Shown here piece after piece: positions 35,139-43,900 of a stretch of DNA of 64,000 bases (position 1 is its first letter; every line of letters begins with the position of its first letter). Both the position numbers and the translations under genes were made by a program. The DNA is from Olsenella porci. GTDB lineage: Bacteria > Actinomycetota > Coriobacteriia > Coriobacteriales > Atopobiaceae. Location of the stretch: NCBI RefSeq assembly GCF_009695875.1, contig NZ_VUNC01000004.1:1-64000 (forward strand), in the 5' to 3' direction. Below the pieces are notes generated by a model, which did not search any database, had not been told where the DNA came from, and saw nothing but the letters and a program-made list of their open reading frames with translations.

Positions 35139-36053
35139 CTACGAGGCCGCGACCTTGGTGAGGTTGAGCCTCTCCTCCAGCGCCGCCCACAGCTTGTCCG
35201 ACCCCGAGGTGGTGGGGTGGCACTGGTCGGCGTTGAAGTCGCTGGTACCCACCTGCAGGGCGTCGTAGAGCGACACGTGCTCGTACCCCTGCTCCTCGCA
35301 GATCTGGGTAAGAGCCTGGTCAATCTGGTCCATGCCATACAGGTTGGTGGCGTCGGTCCTCTGGTTGTTGGGCGGCGAGACCACCACGAGGTGCCTGCAC
35401 TTGGACGCAGCCGCCGCGAGGGCCTGGGTGGCGTACTCGCGGAACGACGAGACGGGCTCCTTGGCGGCGTCGTTGGTCCCCAGCATCACCACGATCACGT
35501 CGGCGCCGTCACCCAGCCAGGCGTCGGGCTCCTCGGCCAGGTACTGCATGCGAAAGCCGCTCACGCCCGCGTTCACGAAGGTGCCCACGCCGTGCGCGGT
35601 GGCCCACTCGCGGAAGTCGTTTGCCCAGCACCGCACGCTCTCGGGCGTCTCGTAGTAGGTGCCGAGCGAGCCGGAGTATGCCACGACCTGGGTGGTGGCC
35701 GCCTGGTCGTACCCGTCGCAGCCGTAGCCGGCGGTGATGGAGTCGCCCACAAGGCGAATCGACGACACCTCGCCCGCCTGGATCATGCCGGCAAGCGAGC
35801 TCTGGTCGAGCGACGACATCGACGAGCTGTCGGAGGTCACCTGCAAGTCGGGCGCCGACGCCTTGGACGAAGCCTCCGTGCCACCCTCGGATGCCGGAGC
35901 CGCGCCGTTTCCGCCGCACCCGCGCGCCTGCAGGGCGACGACGACCGCCACAGCAGCAATCGCGACCACTGCCAGCGGGACGAGCCACCGGCGGCGACGC
36001 CCATCCCTTCTCCCCGGCGCATTCTGATGCGTTTGACGCATGTGACGTGCCAT
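35139..36053 (-). CDS. exported SGNH/GDSL-family hydrolase
   Basis: 304 residues from the ATG at 36053 (GAGGGGGA upstream). One N-terminal helix (WLVPLAVVAIAAVAVVVALQA, about 24-44) anchors or exports it; a Ser-rich linker leads to the SGNH domain: block I IRLVGDSITAGYGCDGY, block II DFREWATAHGVG, block III VIVVMLGTNDA and the catalytic DQCHPTTSGSDKL. SGNH enzymes hydrolyse esters, often O-acetyl groups of glycans. Starts 12 bases after the S-component gene, so probably cotranscribed with it. Confidence 0.85.
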   Translation of the reverse strand: MARHMRQTHQNAPGRRDGRRRRWLVPLAVVAIAAVAVVVALQARGCGGNGAAPASEGGTEASSKASAPDLQVTSDSSSMSSLDQSSLAGMIQAGEVSSIRLVGDSITAGYGCDGYDQAATTQVVAYSGSLGTYYETPESVRCWANDFREWATAHGVGTFVNAGVSGFRMQYLAEEPDAWLGDGADVIVVMLGTNDAAKEPVSSFREYATQALAAAASKCRHLVVVSPPNNQRTDATNLYGMDQIDQALTQICEEQGYEHVSLYDALQVGTSDFNADQCHPTTSGSDKLWAALEERLNLTKVAAS

Positions 36054-36065
36054 GTTCCCCCTCAC

Positions 36066-36806
36066 CTATCCCTCTCCCTCCGCGGACGACGCCCTGCGCT
36101 CGCGCGGGTCGAGCCCGTACTTTGCGACGACCCTTTGTATGGACCTCCTCCAAGGGACCCAGATCGCGACGAGAAACGCGACCGTCGCAACGCCGTGGAC
36201 CACGTCGAGCGGCAGTCCCGCACCGTAGGCGAGCAGCACCCCCTGCCAGGTGAGGGGGCGCACGAAGCCCAGGCAGTACCAGCCGTTGAGCAGCAGCCCG
36301 TACAGCAGGGCGCTCGCGAACCCGTAGGCGTAGAGGACCCAGCCCCTGCGGAGCGCGCCGTGGTCGGACAGCACGCCGGCGAGGTAGCCCACCAGGCCCC
36401 AGGCGTACATCTGCCACGGGGTCCACGCACCCTGCCCAAAGAAGACGTTGGAGGCAAGGGCCGCGAGCGCCCCCACCATGAAACCGCTGCGCCTGCCCAG
36501 CACCGAGCCAGCGACGATGGCGATGGCAGAGACGGGCTTGACGTCGGGGATCGGGGCAAAGAGCACCCGCCCCACGGCGGCCACGGACCCCAGGACCACG
36601 GTGGGCATGAGCTGCCGTAGCGTTGGCCTCGACGCCTCGTAGCTCGCAAACATGAGCAGGACCGCGAGCGTCGTGACGAGGAGCGTGAGCACGGCGGTTG
36701 CCTCCACGTCCAGGACGGCGCAGACCGCCATCGAGACGGGCACCGCAACCAGGGCGAGCACCTCCACGACTACGGGCAGGCCGACCGCCTCCCCGCTGCC
36801 ACGCAT
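36066..36806 (-). CDS. ECF transporter S component (probable cobalamin specificity)
   Basis: 246 residues with six hydrophobic helices: VVEVLALVAVPVSMAVCAVL, LLVTTLAVLLMFA, PTVVLGSVAAVGRVLFAPIPDVKPVSAIAIVAGSVLG, FMVGALAALASNVFFGQGAWTPWQMYAWGLVGYLAGVLS and on. The PIPDVKP and GPWTPWQM-like segments are typical of ECF S components. Transported vitamin cannot be read from sequence alone; cobalamin is inferred from the EcfA/EcfT/DUF4430 genes beyond 37442. A GTG at 36815 with better GGAGG spacing is an alternative start. Confidence 0.8.
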   Translation of the reverse strand: MRGSGEAVGLPVVVEVLALVAVPVSMAVCAVLDVEATAVLTLLVTTLAVLLMFASYEASRPTLRQLMPTVVLGSVAAVGRVLFAPIPDVKPVSAIAIVAGSVLGRRSGFMVGALAALASNVFFGQGAWTPWQMYAWGLVGYLAGVLSDHGALRRGWVLYAYGFASALLYGLLLNGWYCLGFVRPLTWQGVLLAYGAGLPLDVVHGVATVAFLVAIWVPWRRSIQRVVAKYGLDPRERRASSAEGEG

Positions 36807-37003
36807 CCGTCGCGCCACGAGCTCCTCCCCTCTCACCCCGTCGGTTCCGTTCCCCCATAGTGTCGCATGTCCCCCTCCCCGGCAATGCCGTCCGCCGCCA
36901 CCAAACGTCGACCGCCCGCCAGAGCGGTGCGGGGATGCGGCCGCGCGAGCGATACATTGGGGACAGGCAAAACCAAGCAACCGTGCGATCGGGGAGGGGC
37001 ACC

Positions 37004-37408
37004 ATGTTCTACATTGGGAACTTCAACTACGACGATGCCAACGACTCGGCTGAGAACTACTGCCTGATGCCCGTGATAGTGCAGGCGGACGACCCCGAGG
37101 ACGCGCTCTCGAAGATGGCGGAGATGTTTGAGGACGTGAGGTCCAAGTCCGACCTCCTGGACGGCGCGGGCGAGATCTACCTGGACTCCCTGATCGAGCT
37201 GGAGCAGATCCCCACCGAGCCGCTGCTGACCCAATGGACCAAGATCGTTCCCGCCGTGGACGGGCTGAGCATGGTGAGCGCCGTACTTCCCACCGAGGAC
37301 TCGGCAGAGGCGGCGGAGGCCTACAGTTGGCAGAGCGGAGACGCCCAGGCAGACGACGACTCGGATGAGGAGGAAGGCGAGGAGGAGCCGTTCCTCACCC
37401 TGGAGTAA
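37004..37408 (+). CDS. acidic hypothetical protein, 134 aa
   Basis: ATG at 37004 with GGGGAGGGG 4 bases upstream. MFYIGNFNYDDANDSAENYCLMPVIVQADDPEDALSKMAEMFEDVRSKSDLLDGAGEIYLDSLIELEQIP, ending in a strongly acidic tail (ADDDSDEEEGEEEPF). It looks like a small alpha/beta protein; I do not recognise the family. It lies on the opposite strand between the S-component gene and the EcfA gene, splitting the transporter locus. Confidence 0.75.
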   Translation: MFYIGNFNYDDANDSAENYCLMPVIVQADDPEDALSKMAEMFEDVRSKSDLLDGAGEIYLDSLIELEQIPTEPLLTQWTKIVPAVDGLSMVSAVLPTEDSAEAAEAYSWQSGDAQADDDSDEEEGEEEPFLTLE

Positions 37409-37441
37409 CCGGGCGAGAGGGGCAGCGCCCGTCGTCGCGGC

Positions 37442-38860
37442 TCACAGCCACGACTGCGCAAAGTACTCCCCCGTAGCCTGCGTGCAAGCCTCCTGGCCGT
37501 CGAACAGCAGCGTCACCGAATCCGCGACCGCCCGCACGAACGCGAGGTCGTGCGTCGAGAGCAGGACCGTGGTCCCTCGCCCCCGCTCCTCCCTGAGCGC
37601 ACGGGCGAGGGACCTTCTTGCGGCGAGGTCGAGCCCCTTGGTCGGCTCGTCCAGCAGCATGAGCGCGGGGTGCGCGAGCGCGAGCTTGGCGTAGGCAAGC
37701 AGCTGCTGCTGTCCCCCAGAGAGGTCGTAGGGATGCCGTGGGAGGAGCTCCTCTCCCATGCCCATCTTGTCGAGCGCGTCCACCGCCTCGTCGCGACCGT
37801 AGCCCACGTTGCGGGACCACTCCATCAGCTCCTCCAGCACGCTCTGCTGCGACAGGAGCGCCTTTGGGTTCTGTGGCAGCAGCACCTGGCTGCCGCGGAG
37901 CCAATTGCGCACGCGTCCCCGCTGGGGACGTCCCACGCCCGCCACAAGTGAGAGGAGCGTCGTCTTTCCGCTGCCGTTGCCACCCACGATGGCGCGGGTC
38001 TCTCCCCCGGAAACCGAAAGGTCGAGCCCACGCAGCACCCAGTCGTCGTCCCGACCGTAGCGAAACCACGCGTCGCTCGCCTGGACCTGGGTCGCCCCAA
38101 GAGTGACGGCGGGGAGCGGCCCCTCGGCCAGGTCGGGCTCATCTCGCAGCGCGTCCGGCGAGACCTCTCGGAGGGCGCCACCCTCCATCGAGACCGCCAT
38201 GTCCGCGTAGTCCACGAGGGGGCGGGGGTCGTGCGTGGCAACCACCACGGTCACGCCGAGTTCGCGGTTGACGCGGAACAGCAGGGACGCGAAGTTGCGC
38301 TCTGCAACGGGGTCGAGCATGGACGTGGGCTCGTCGAGCAGCAGCAGGCGGGGGCGCATCGCCAGCACCGAGGCGAGCGCGAGCACCTGCCGCTGGCCCC
38401 CCGAGAGCTCGGAGCACTCGCGCCGGAACCAGGGGCCCATGCCCAGGAAGTCGCAGGTCTCGGCCACCCTGCGCCGCATTGTGTCGCGGGGCACGCACAG
38501 GCTCTCGAGCCCAAACGCCATCTCGCGCCACACGGAGTCGCACACGATCTGCCCCTCGGGGCTCTGGAACACGTACCCCACGGTGCGTGCGCTCTCCCTG
38601 GGGTCCGCGGCGATGCGGTCCAGCGGCTCGCCGAAGAGGCTGATCGAACCCTCCCGCCTCCCGACGGGCGCCAGCTCGGGCTTCGCCAGCCTGAGGAGCG
38701 TGGTCTTGCCGCAGCCGGTGGGCCCAACCAGCAGGCAGAACGCACCCTCCGGGACGGCCAGGCCCACGTGCCGGAGCACCCAGTCCGTCTCGCCACCATC
38801 CGTTCCCGGATAGGCAAACGAGAGGTCGCGCACCTCCAGCGCATTGCACAGACCCGCCAT
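37442..38860 (-). CDS. fused EcfA-EcfA' ATPase of an ECF transporter
   Basis: 472 residues made of two complete ABC ATPase domains. First: Walker A VGPTGCGKTTLLRLA, signature LSGGQRQVLALASVLAMRPRLLLLDEPTSMLDP. Second: Walker A VGGNGSGKTTLLSLV, signature LSGGQQQLLAYAKLALAHPALMLLDEPTKGLDL. Both Walker B Glu residues are present. It powers vitamin uptake with EcfT. ATG at 38860 is 2 bases after the EcfT stop. Confidence 0.93.
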   Translation of the reverse strand: MAGLCNALEVRDLSFAYPGTDGGETDWVLRHVGLAVPEGAFCLLVGPTGCGKTTLLRLAKPELAPVGRREGSISLFGEPLDRIAADPRESARTVGYVFQSPEGQIVCDSVWREMAFGLESLCVPRDTMRRRVAETCDFLGMGPWFRRECSELSGGQRQVLALASVLAMRPRLLLLDEPTSMLDPVAERNFASLLFRVNRELGVTVVVATHDPRPLVDYADMAVSMEGGALREVSPDALRDEPDLAEGPLPAVTLGATQVQASDAWFRYGRDDDWVLRGLDLSVSGGETRAIVGGNGSGKTTLLSLVAGVGRPQRGRVRNWLRGSQVLLPQNPKALLSQQSVLEELMEWSRNVGYGRDEAVDALDKMGMGEELLPRHPYDLSGGQQQLLAYAKLALAHPALMLLDEPTKGLDLAARRSLARALREERGRGTTVLLSTHDLAFVRAVADSVTLLFDGQEACTQATGEYFAQSWL

Positions 38861-38862
38861 CG

Positions 38863-39747
38863 TCACCCCAGCCTCGCCCATCGCGCCCGGTCAACCAGGG
38901 TGATCGCGGTGGGCGCCGCCGCGAGCACGCAATAGGGAAGGTACCCCAGCCACGGGACCAGGGTGGGCATGGACGGATAGAAGCGCCACTCGGAACAGGC
39001 CTTCCATGCGAGAACGGCGCTCCCCAGCGCGAGCAGGGCGAGACAGGCGGCGGCAAGCGCGTCACGCGCGCGCAGGGCCTCCCGCTGGTAGCTGGTCCTC
39101 TTGCCCATGGCGCCCCAGCCTCGGGCCCGCATGGAGTCGGACCTCTCCACCGAGTCCTCCAGCGCCCAGCCCAATAGCACGCCGGTCATCCGGACGCGGC
39201 CGGCCTTCCCGCCGGAGGACGGACCCCCGCCGGCGGTGCAGGCGTCGAGCGTTGAGCCCACCTCGCGCGACCGCGCCAGCAGCTGGGGGACGAGCCGCCC
39301 CGCCATCGAGAGTATGAGCTGCACGGTGGGGAGCGGTCCCCCTCCCAGGCCGAGCAGGCGGTCCGCCGAGAGCACGCGCGACGCGCACTCGATCCAGAGC
39401 AGGGTCGAGACGAGAGTCGCCCCCATGCAGGCGCCGTATGCCAGGCTCTCGGCGTGCACCTCCACGGGGCCCACGACCAGGAGCGTGGTGACCCCGGAGC
39501 GCACGAAGATGGGGTTTGCCAGGCACACCAGGGCGAGGAGCGGGAGCTGCCACCTCAGTCGCTCGGCGGTGAGGCGCGGGCCCAGACAGCAGAGCGAGAA
39601 CGAGATGGCCCCGACGAGCGAGACGCAGGAGAGGACCGGCTGGATGGCGAACATCGACACCAGGAGCGTCCCCGCGAGGCAGGTCGCGGGGACCAGGGGG
39701 TGCGACCCCTCGAAGGCCACGTGCCGGCGAGACAAACGGGCTGCCAT
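38863..39747 (-). CDS. EcfT/CbiQ transmembrane component
   Basis: 294 residues, several helices (LVPATCLAGTLLVSMFAIQPVLSC and on). The coupling motif DSMRARGWGAMGKRTSYQRE carries the Ala-Arg-Gly signature that docks EcfT on the ATPases; an upstream ARSREVGSTLDAC may be the first ARG-type motif in degraded form. Starts 3 bases before the end of the DUF4430 gene stop region. Confidence 0.88.
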   Translation of the reverse strand: MAARLSRRHVAFEGSHPLVPATCLAGTLLVSMFAIQPVLSCVSLVGAISFSLCCLGPRLTAERLRWQLPLLALVCLANPIFVRSGVTTLLVVGPVEVHAESLAYGACMGATLVSTLLWIECASRVLSADRLLGLGGGPLPTVQLILSMAGRLVPQLLARSREVGSTLDACTAGGGPSSGGKAGRVRMTGVLLGWALEDSVERSDSMRARGWGAMGKRTSYQREALRARDALAAACLALLALGSAVLAWKACSEWRFYPSMPTLVPWLGYLPYCVLAAAPTAITLVDRARWARLG

Positions 39748-39749
39748 CG

Positions 39750-40913
39750 CTACACGTAGCTCCACGTGACGACGTCGCCGTCGTGGACGGTGCACTCGTC
39801 GCTCATGACCGAGGGCATGGAGCCGTTGACCGCATAGGTCCAGCCGTGCGAGGCGTCCTGGGCCAGGCCGTTGATGCCGTACACCCAGGTTCCCGAGCCA
39901 TAGGGGTTGGCACCGGCGCTCACCGAGGCGCCCGTCGCGAGGAGGGCGGCGTACGCCGTGGAGCCGGAGGCGACGCTCACCCTCTGCGAGCTACCGCCGA
40001 TGGACACCGTGACAGAGATGGTTGAGCTGGACGAGCCGCTGGCAGCCGTTCCCGACGGGGAGGACGACGCTCCACCAGACTGGGAGCCGGACGCAGGAGC
40101 ACCAGACTTCGACGCGGAGGACGAGCCGGTGCCCTGGGAGACGACCTCGCCCCTCCCGCCCGACGAGAGGGTCACCGTGCCGTCGACCGTGGCATCGCTC
40201 CCGTCCGGGAGGGTCGGGGCCTCTCCCGAGGTCCGGGGGAAGGACGGCGAGTCCAGGCCGGCGTAGGTCTTCTCCGATATGAGGTAGCCCTTGGATGCCG
40301 CGAGCAGCTTGTCGAGAGTGCCAGATGCCTTTGCGTCTCCCCCAACGCACAGCACCATGCGGATGACGCCGTTGCCGTCCTCGGTGATCCAGGTGAGCGT
40401 GGAGACGGACACGCCCCTCCCCCGCACCCACTCCGCGAGGGCCGCGGCACGCTCGGCCGTGCGAGTCACCAGGCTAGCCGGGTCGTCCGAGCTCCTCTCC
40501 TCCACCCAGACTCCGTCTTTCGCAATCACCACGCGGGCGTCGTCGGGCGAGAGGGACACGTCGTCCGAGCCAAAGCGGAGGGTTCCCAGGGCAGACAGGA
40601 TGTCGTCGCCCGTGACGCTCGAGGTCTTGGTGACGGTGGAGGTGGATGGCGCCGAGTCCGACGCCGAGCTGTCCGCCGGGGAGGGCGAGGCGACGCTGCT
40701 CCCCGCCGAGAGGAACGCGAGCGGGTCCCTGCCGTTGACGTACTCCCCCATGCTCCAGGCGCAGAAGGCGATCACGAGGGCGGCGGCGACCGCCAGGACC
40801 ACCCGTGCCGCGTTGGGGCGATGTCCGCCGTTCCCGCCATCCGTTGGGGTTTGGGCCGGGGTGCCGGCGCCCCTCTCCCCCGTGGCCGCGGTGTTGACGT
40901 TAAGGTCTGCCAT
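39750..40913 (-). CDS. membrane-anchored DUF4430 (transcobalamin-like) protein
   Basis: 387 residues: cytoplasmic N-terminus, one helix (ARVVLAVAAALVIAFCAWSM, about 35-54), a Ser-rich extracellular stalk, a middle region (about 105-195), and a C-terminal DUF4430 domain (about 300-387): STAYAALLATGASVSAGANPYGSGTWVYGINGLAQDASHGWTYAVNG. DUF4430 is related to the C-terminal domain of transcobalamin/intrinsic factor, suggesting capture of corrinoids at the surface for the ECF importer encoded next to it. 4 bases after the giant protein's stop. Confidence 0.8.
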   Translation of the reverse strand: MADLNVNTAATGERGAGTPAQTPTDGGNGGHRPNAARVVLAVAAALVIAFCAWSMGEYVNGRDPLAFLSAGSSVASPSPADSSASDSAPSTSTVTKTSSVTGDDILSALGTLRFGSDDVSLSPDDARVVIAKDGVWVEERSSDDPASLVTRTAERAAALAEWVRGRGVSVSTLTWITEDGNGVIRMVLCVGGDAKASGTLDKLLAASKGYLISEKTYAGLDSPSFPRTSGEAPTLPDGSDATVDGTVTLSSGGRGEVVSQGTGSSSASKSGAPASGSQSGGASSSPSGTAASGSSSSTISVTVSIGGSSQRVSVASGSTAYAALLATGASVSAGANPYGSGTWVYGINGLAQDASHGWTYAVNGSMPSVMSDECTVHDGDVVTWSYV

Positions 40914-40916
40914 GTC

Positions 40917-43900
40917 CTAGTCCTCCCTGCCGTTGCGCCTGCGCGCCAGGAGCGCGAGGACGAGTGCGATTGCCCCGAGCGCCATGCCCACGATGGGCCA
41001 GATGGGGAGGGTCCGCGCGGGGCTTGCGGACTCGTTGTCGCTGCCCTGGGACGCGGGCTTGTCAGTCACGGTCGTGGTGATGCGCTGCTCCCCGGCGAGC
41101 GTTGAGGACTCCACGCCGTCGAGCAGTGAGAGGGCACGCCCCTGGACCTGCGTCGACGTTGTCGGCACCCCCGAGCGGGCGGAGATTCCAGCGGTGTCCC
41201 GCGAGGCGGAGGCACCTGACGTCCCGGGCGCTGTCCCCTTGGTGGAACCCGACGCCTTGGGACTGGTCGACCCACCCGTCGTGCCGCCAGACGTGGAGCC
41301 GCCGCCCGACGGCTTGGGGGGCGCCTGGGGCTCGGGCTGCTCCGGAAGGGTGCTTCCCGTAAGGATCTTGAAGAGGTAGCCGGAGTCGTTGGTGTAGTAC
41401 AGGCTGCCGTCGGCAGCGGCCACGACCGAGGACATGGTGTACTGCTGGCGCTCCTGGTCGGGGAGGTAGAGCAGGCTTGCCGCAGAGTCGCCGACCTTGT
41501 ACACGTACACCCCGCCGGGCTTTCCGTTGCAGGTGAAGTACACGTAGGTCCCGTCGGCGGTGGTCGAGACGAGCGGGGCGCTCTTGGAGTCGCCGGACAT
41601 CGTCGCGCCGGTGCCGAGCTTGGTCGCGGACGCGACCACCCGGAGCGTGGAGGCGTCGATCACGTACATCCCGCCCGTGCGGGACGACTGCGGGCCGTTG
41701 CCACCGCCCACGTAGATGCGGCCGTCCACAAGCGTGGGCGTGCTCGTGCTGTAGTCGCAGAACCGTATGCTGCCCGTCTCGGCAAGCGTCCCATCCTGCC
41801 CCACGGCCACGCGGTGGAGCACGCCGTCGGTGGTGACCACGTAGGCCGTCGCGCCGTCCGCACTGGTCACGACACCGGCACGGGACCCGGTCCCAAGCGA
41901 GAGGCTCGCGCGCACCTCTCCCGTGGAGGAGTCGCGCAGCCAGAGCGTGCCCGAGTCGTCGGCGACGAGCGCGCTGCCGCCGCTCACGGCGACGCCCGAC
42001 CAGTAGTAGCCGGTGCCCGAGTTGCCCGCCATCCAGCGCACCGCGCCGGTGCGGACGTTGACGCAGCCCAGGTAGCCCCCAACGGTGCCGCCAGAGAAGG
42101 TCGCCGCAGCGGTGCCAAAGTACACGTAGCCGCCGCTCACGGTGAGCGTGGAGATGGGCTGCTGCGCCACGCCGTCCCCCGCCGCGGTGACGGAGTCGGG
42201 CAGGGCGTCGGTGACCCAGACCGTCTTGAGGGAGTCTGCCGCGAGCGCCTGGAGCCTCCCGCCGTGCAGGGGAACGATCACGAGCCCGTCGGCGTAGACC
42301 AGGCGGCAGGTGGACTCCACGTTGGCGGCGAGGTCGGCGGTTGACCTGAGCTCGCCCGTCGAGGCGTCGCGAACCTGCAGCTTAGAGCCCGCCGCAACAT
42401 AGACGTCACCGTTCACCAGGATCGGGTCGCTCATGAGGGTCATCATCGAGCTTCCGATGAGCGACTGCTGCCATGCCAGCTTGGAGCCGGTGGTCGGGGT
42501 GTTCGCAGACGTGGTGCCCGCCTGCCCGGCCCCCTTGTACCCGGGCCACTCGGAGGACCAGCCGGGAAGCTTTGCGTCTGGGTACACCTGCACGTCTCCC
42601 GAGGGGACGGACGACCCCATGGTGCCAAAGCTCCAGGTTATTGAGTCGCCCGGCTTGACCACGTAGTTTGCCGCCATGGTGTCGGCAAGGGTGCCGTTGA
42701 CGTAGAACTGCCACCACGACCATTTGCCCTGGCCATCCTGCGAGTACGAGAGGGACGTGCCACCGTTGGGGAGCGTGGAGCCCCCCGCCGCGCTGATGGT
42801 GTACATGCCGTCGTCGCAGGTCATGCCACTGCGCTCGAGGATGGTCTTGGTGAGCTGCGCCGCGGTCGTGCCCTCGGGCACGCTGACCTCGGTCGACGGC
42901 ACCCAGTTGACCGGGTCGCCCGCCGCGTTGGGGCCAACGATCCTCACCGTGGCCGTGACGTTGTCCTCGTCCTGGGAGGGAAGCGCCTCTCCCCACGAGG
43001 AGTAGTACCACGTCACGCTGTCGCCGTCGGACAGGCTGACGCCGTCAGCCCCCACGTCCGAGGCCTTGCCGTTGACGAACAGCTGCCAGTACCTGCCGGT
43101 GGCGGCGTCGTAACCGTAGGGGGTCCCCGTCGAGGGAGACGAGATGGACTGCAGGTAGTAGCCGTACTGCGTCTGGCTCGACGACACCGTGAGTCCGCTG
43201 GCGGAGAAGAGCCGCTCGGAGAGCGTCGCCGCGGACGTCCCCTGCTCCACGTTATAGGTGGCGGTGCTCGCCCACACCTCCGGCTTGCCAAAGGCATCGC
43301 GCCCAATCACGGTGGCGGTGACCTTGGCCGTTGGGACGGGCTCGTCCTCGCCCGTGGTGCCCGCGACGCTCACGGTGGCGCTCACGGTCTGGTTGACCAG
43401 CTGCGAGAGCTTCGCGCCCCATGTGGGGTCGTCCGCGTACCTCTCGGCAAGCGCCTTGTAGCGGGAGTCGCTCACAACCGACGTGACGGTGACGGACTTG
43501 TTGTAGGTAGGCTGGTCGTGGTGACGACCCAGGTAGTCGCTGGGATCGACGTTCCAGGCGAGCTTGAGGTCCTCGTTCTCGAGGAGACTGGTGTCGCTGG
43601 GCTTGAAGGTGCGCGCCTGGTCTGCGGAGCCCATGCTGTCGTAGCCGGGAAGCTCCTCGAGCACGATCCCCTCGTGCGATGCCATCTCGGCGCTGCTGCG
43701 CGCCCACACCAGGTTGCCGTCGTCGTCCAGGTAGGCCCCGTAGAAGGTGCTGAGGTTCTGTGAGACGGGCTCCGCCTGGCCGTTGAGGAGCGCGTCCTTG
43801 TAGGCGGCCTTCACGCGAGCCATGAGCGCCAGCGCGTCGTCGACGTCGGAGGACGCGAGCGGCGCCACCGTGAAGTCAAGCGTCTTGCTCGCCGTGATCT

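Noticed and set aside
36807-37003. Second cobalamin riboswitch ahead of the S component
   Set aside because: No B12-box or core motif found on either strand.
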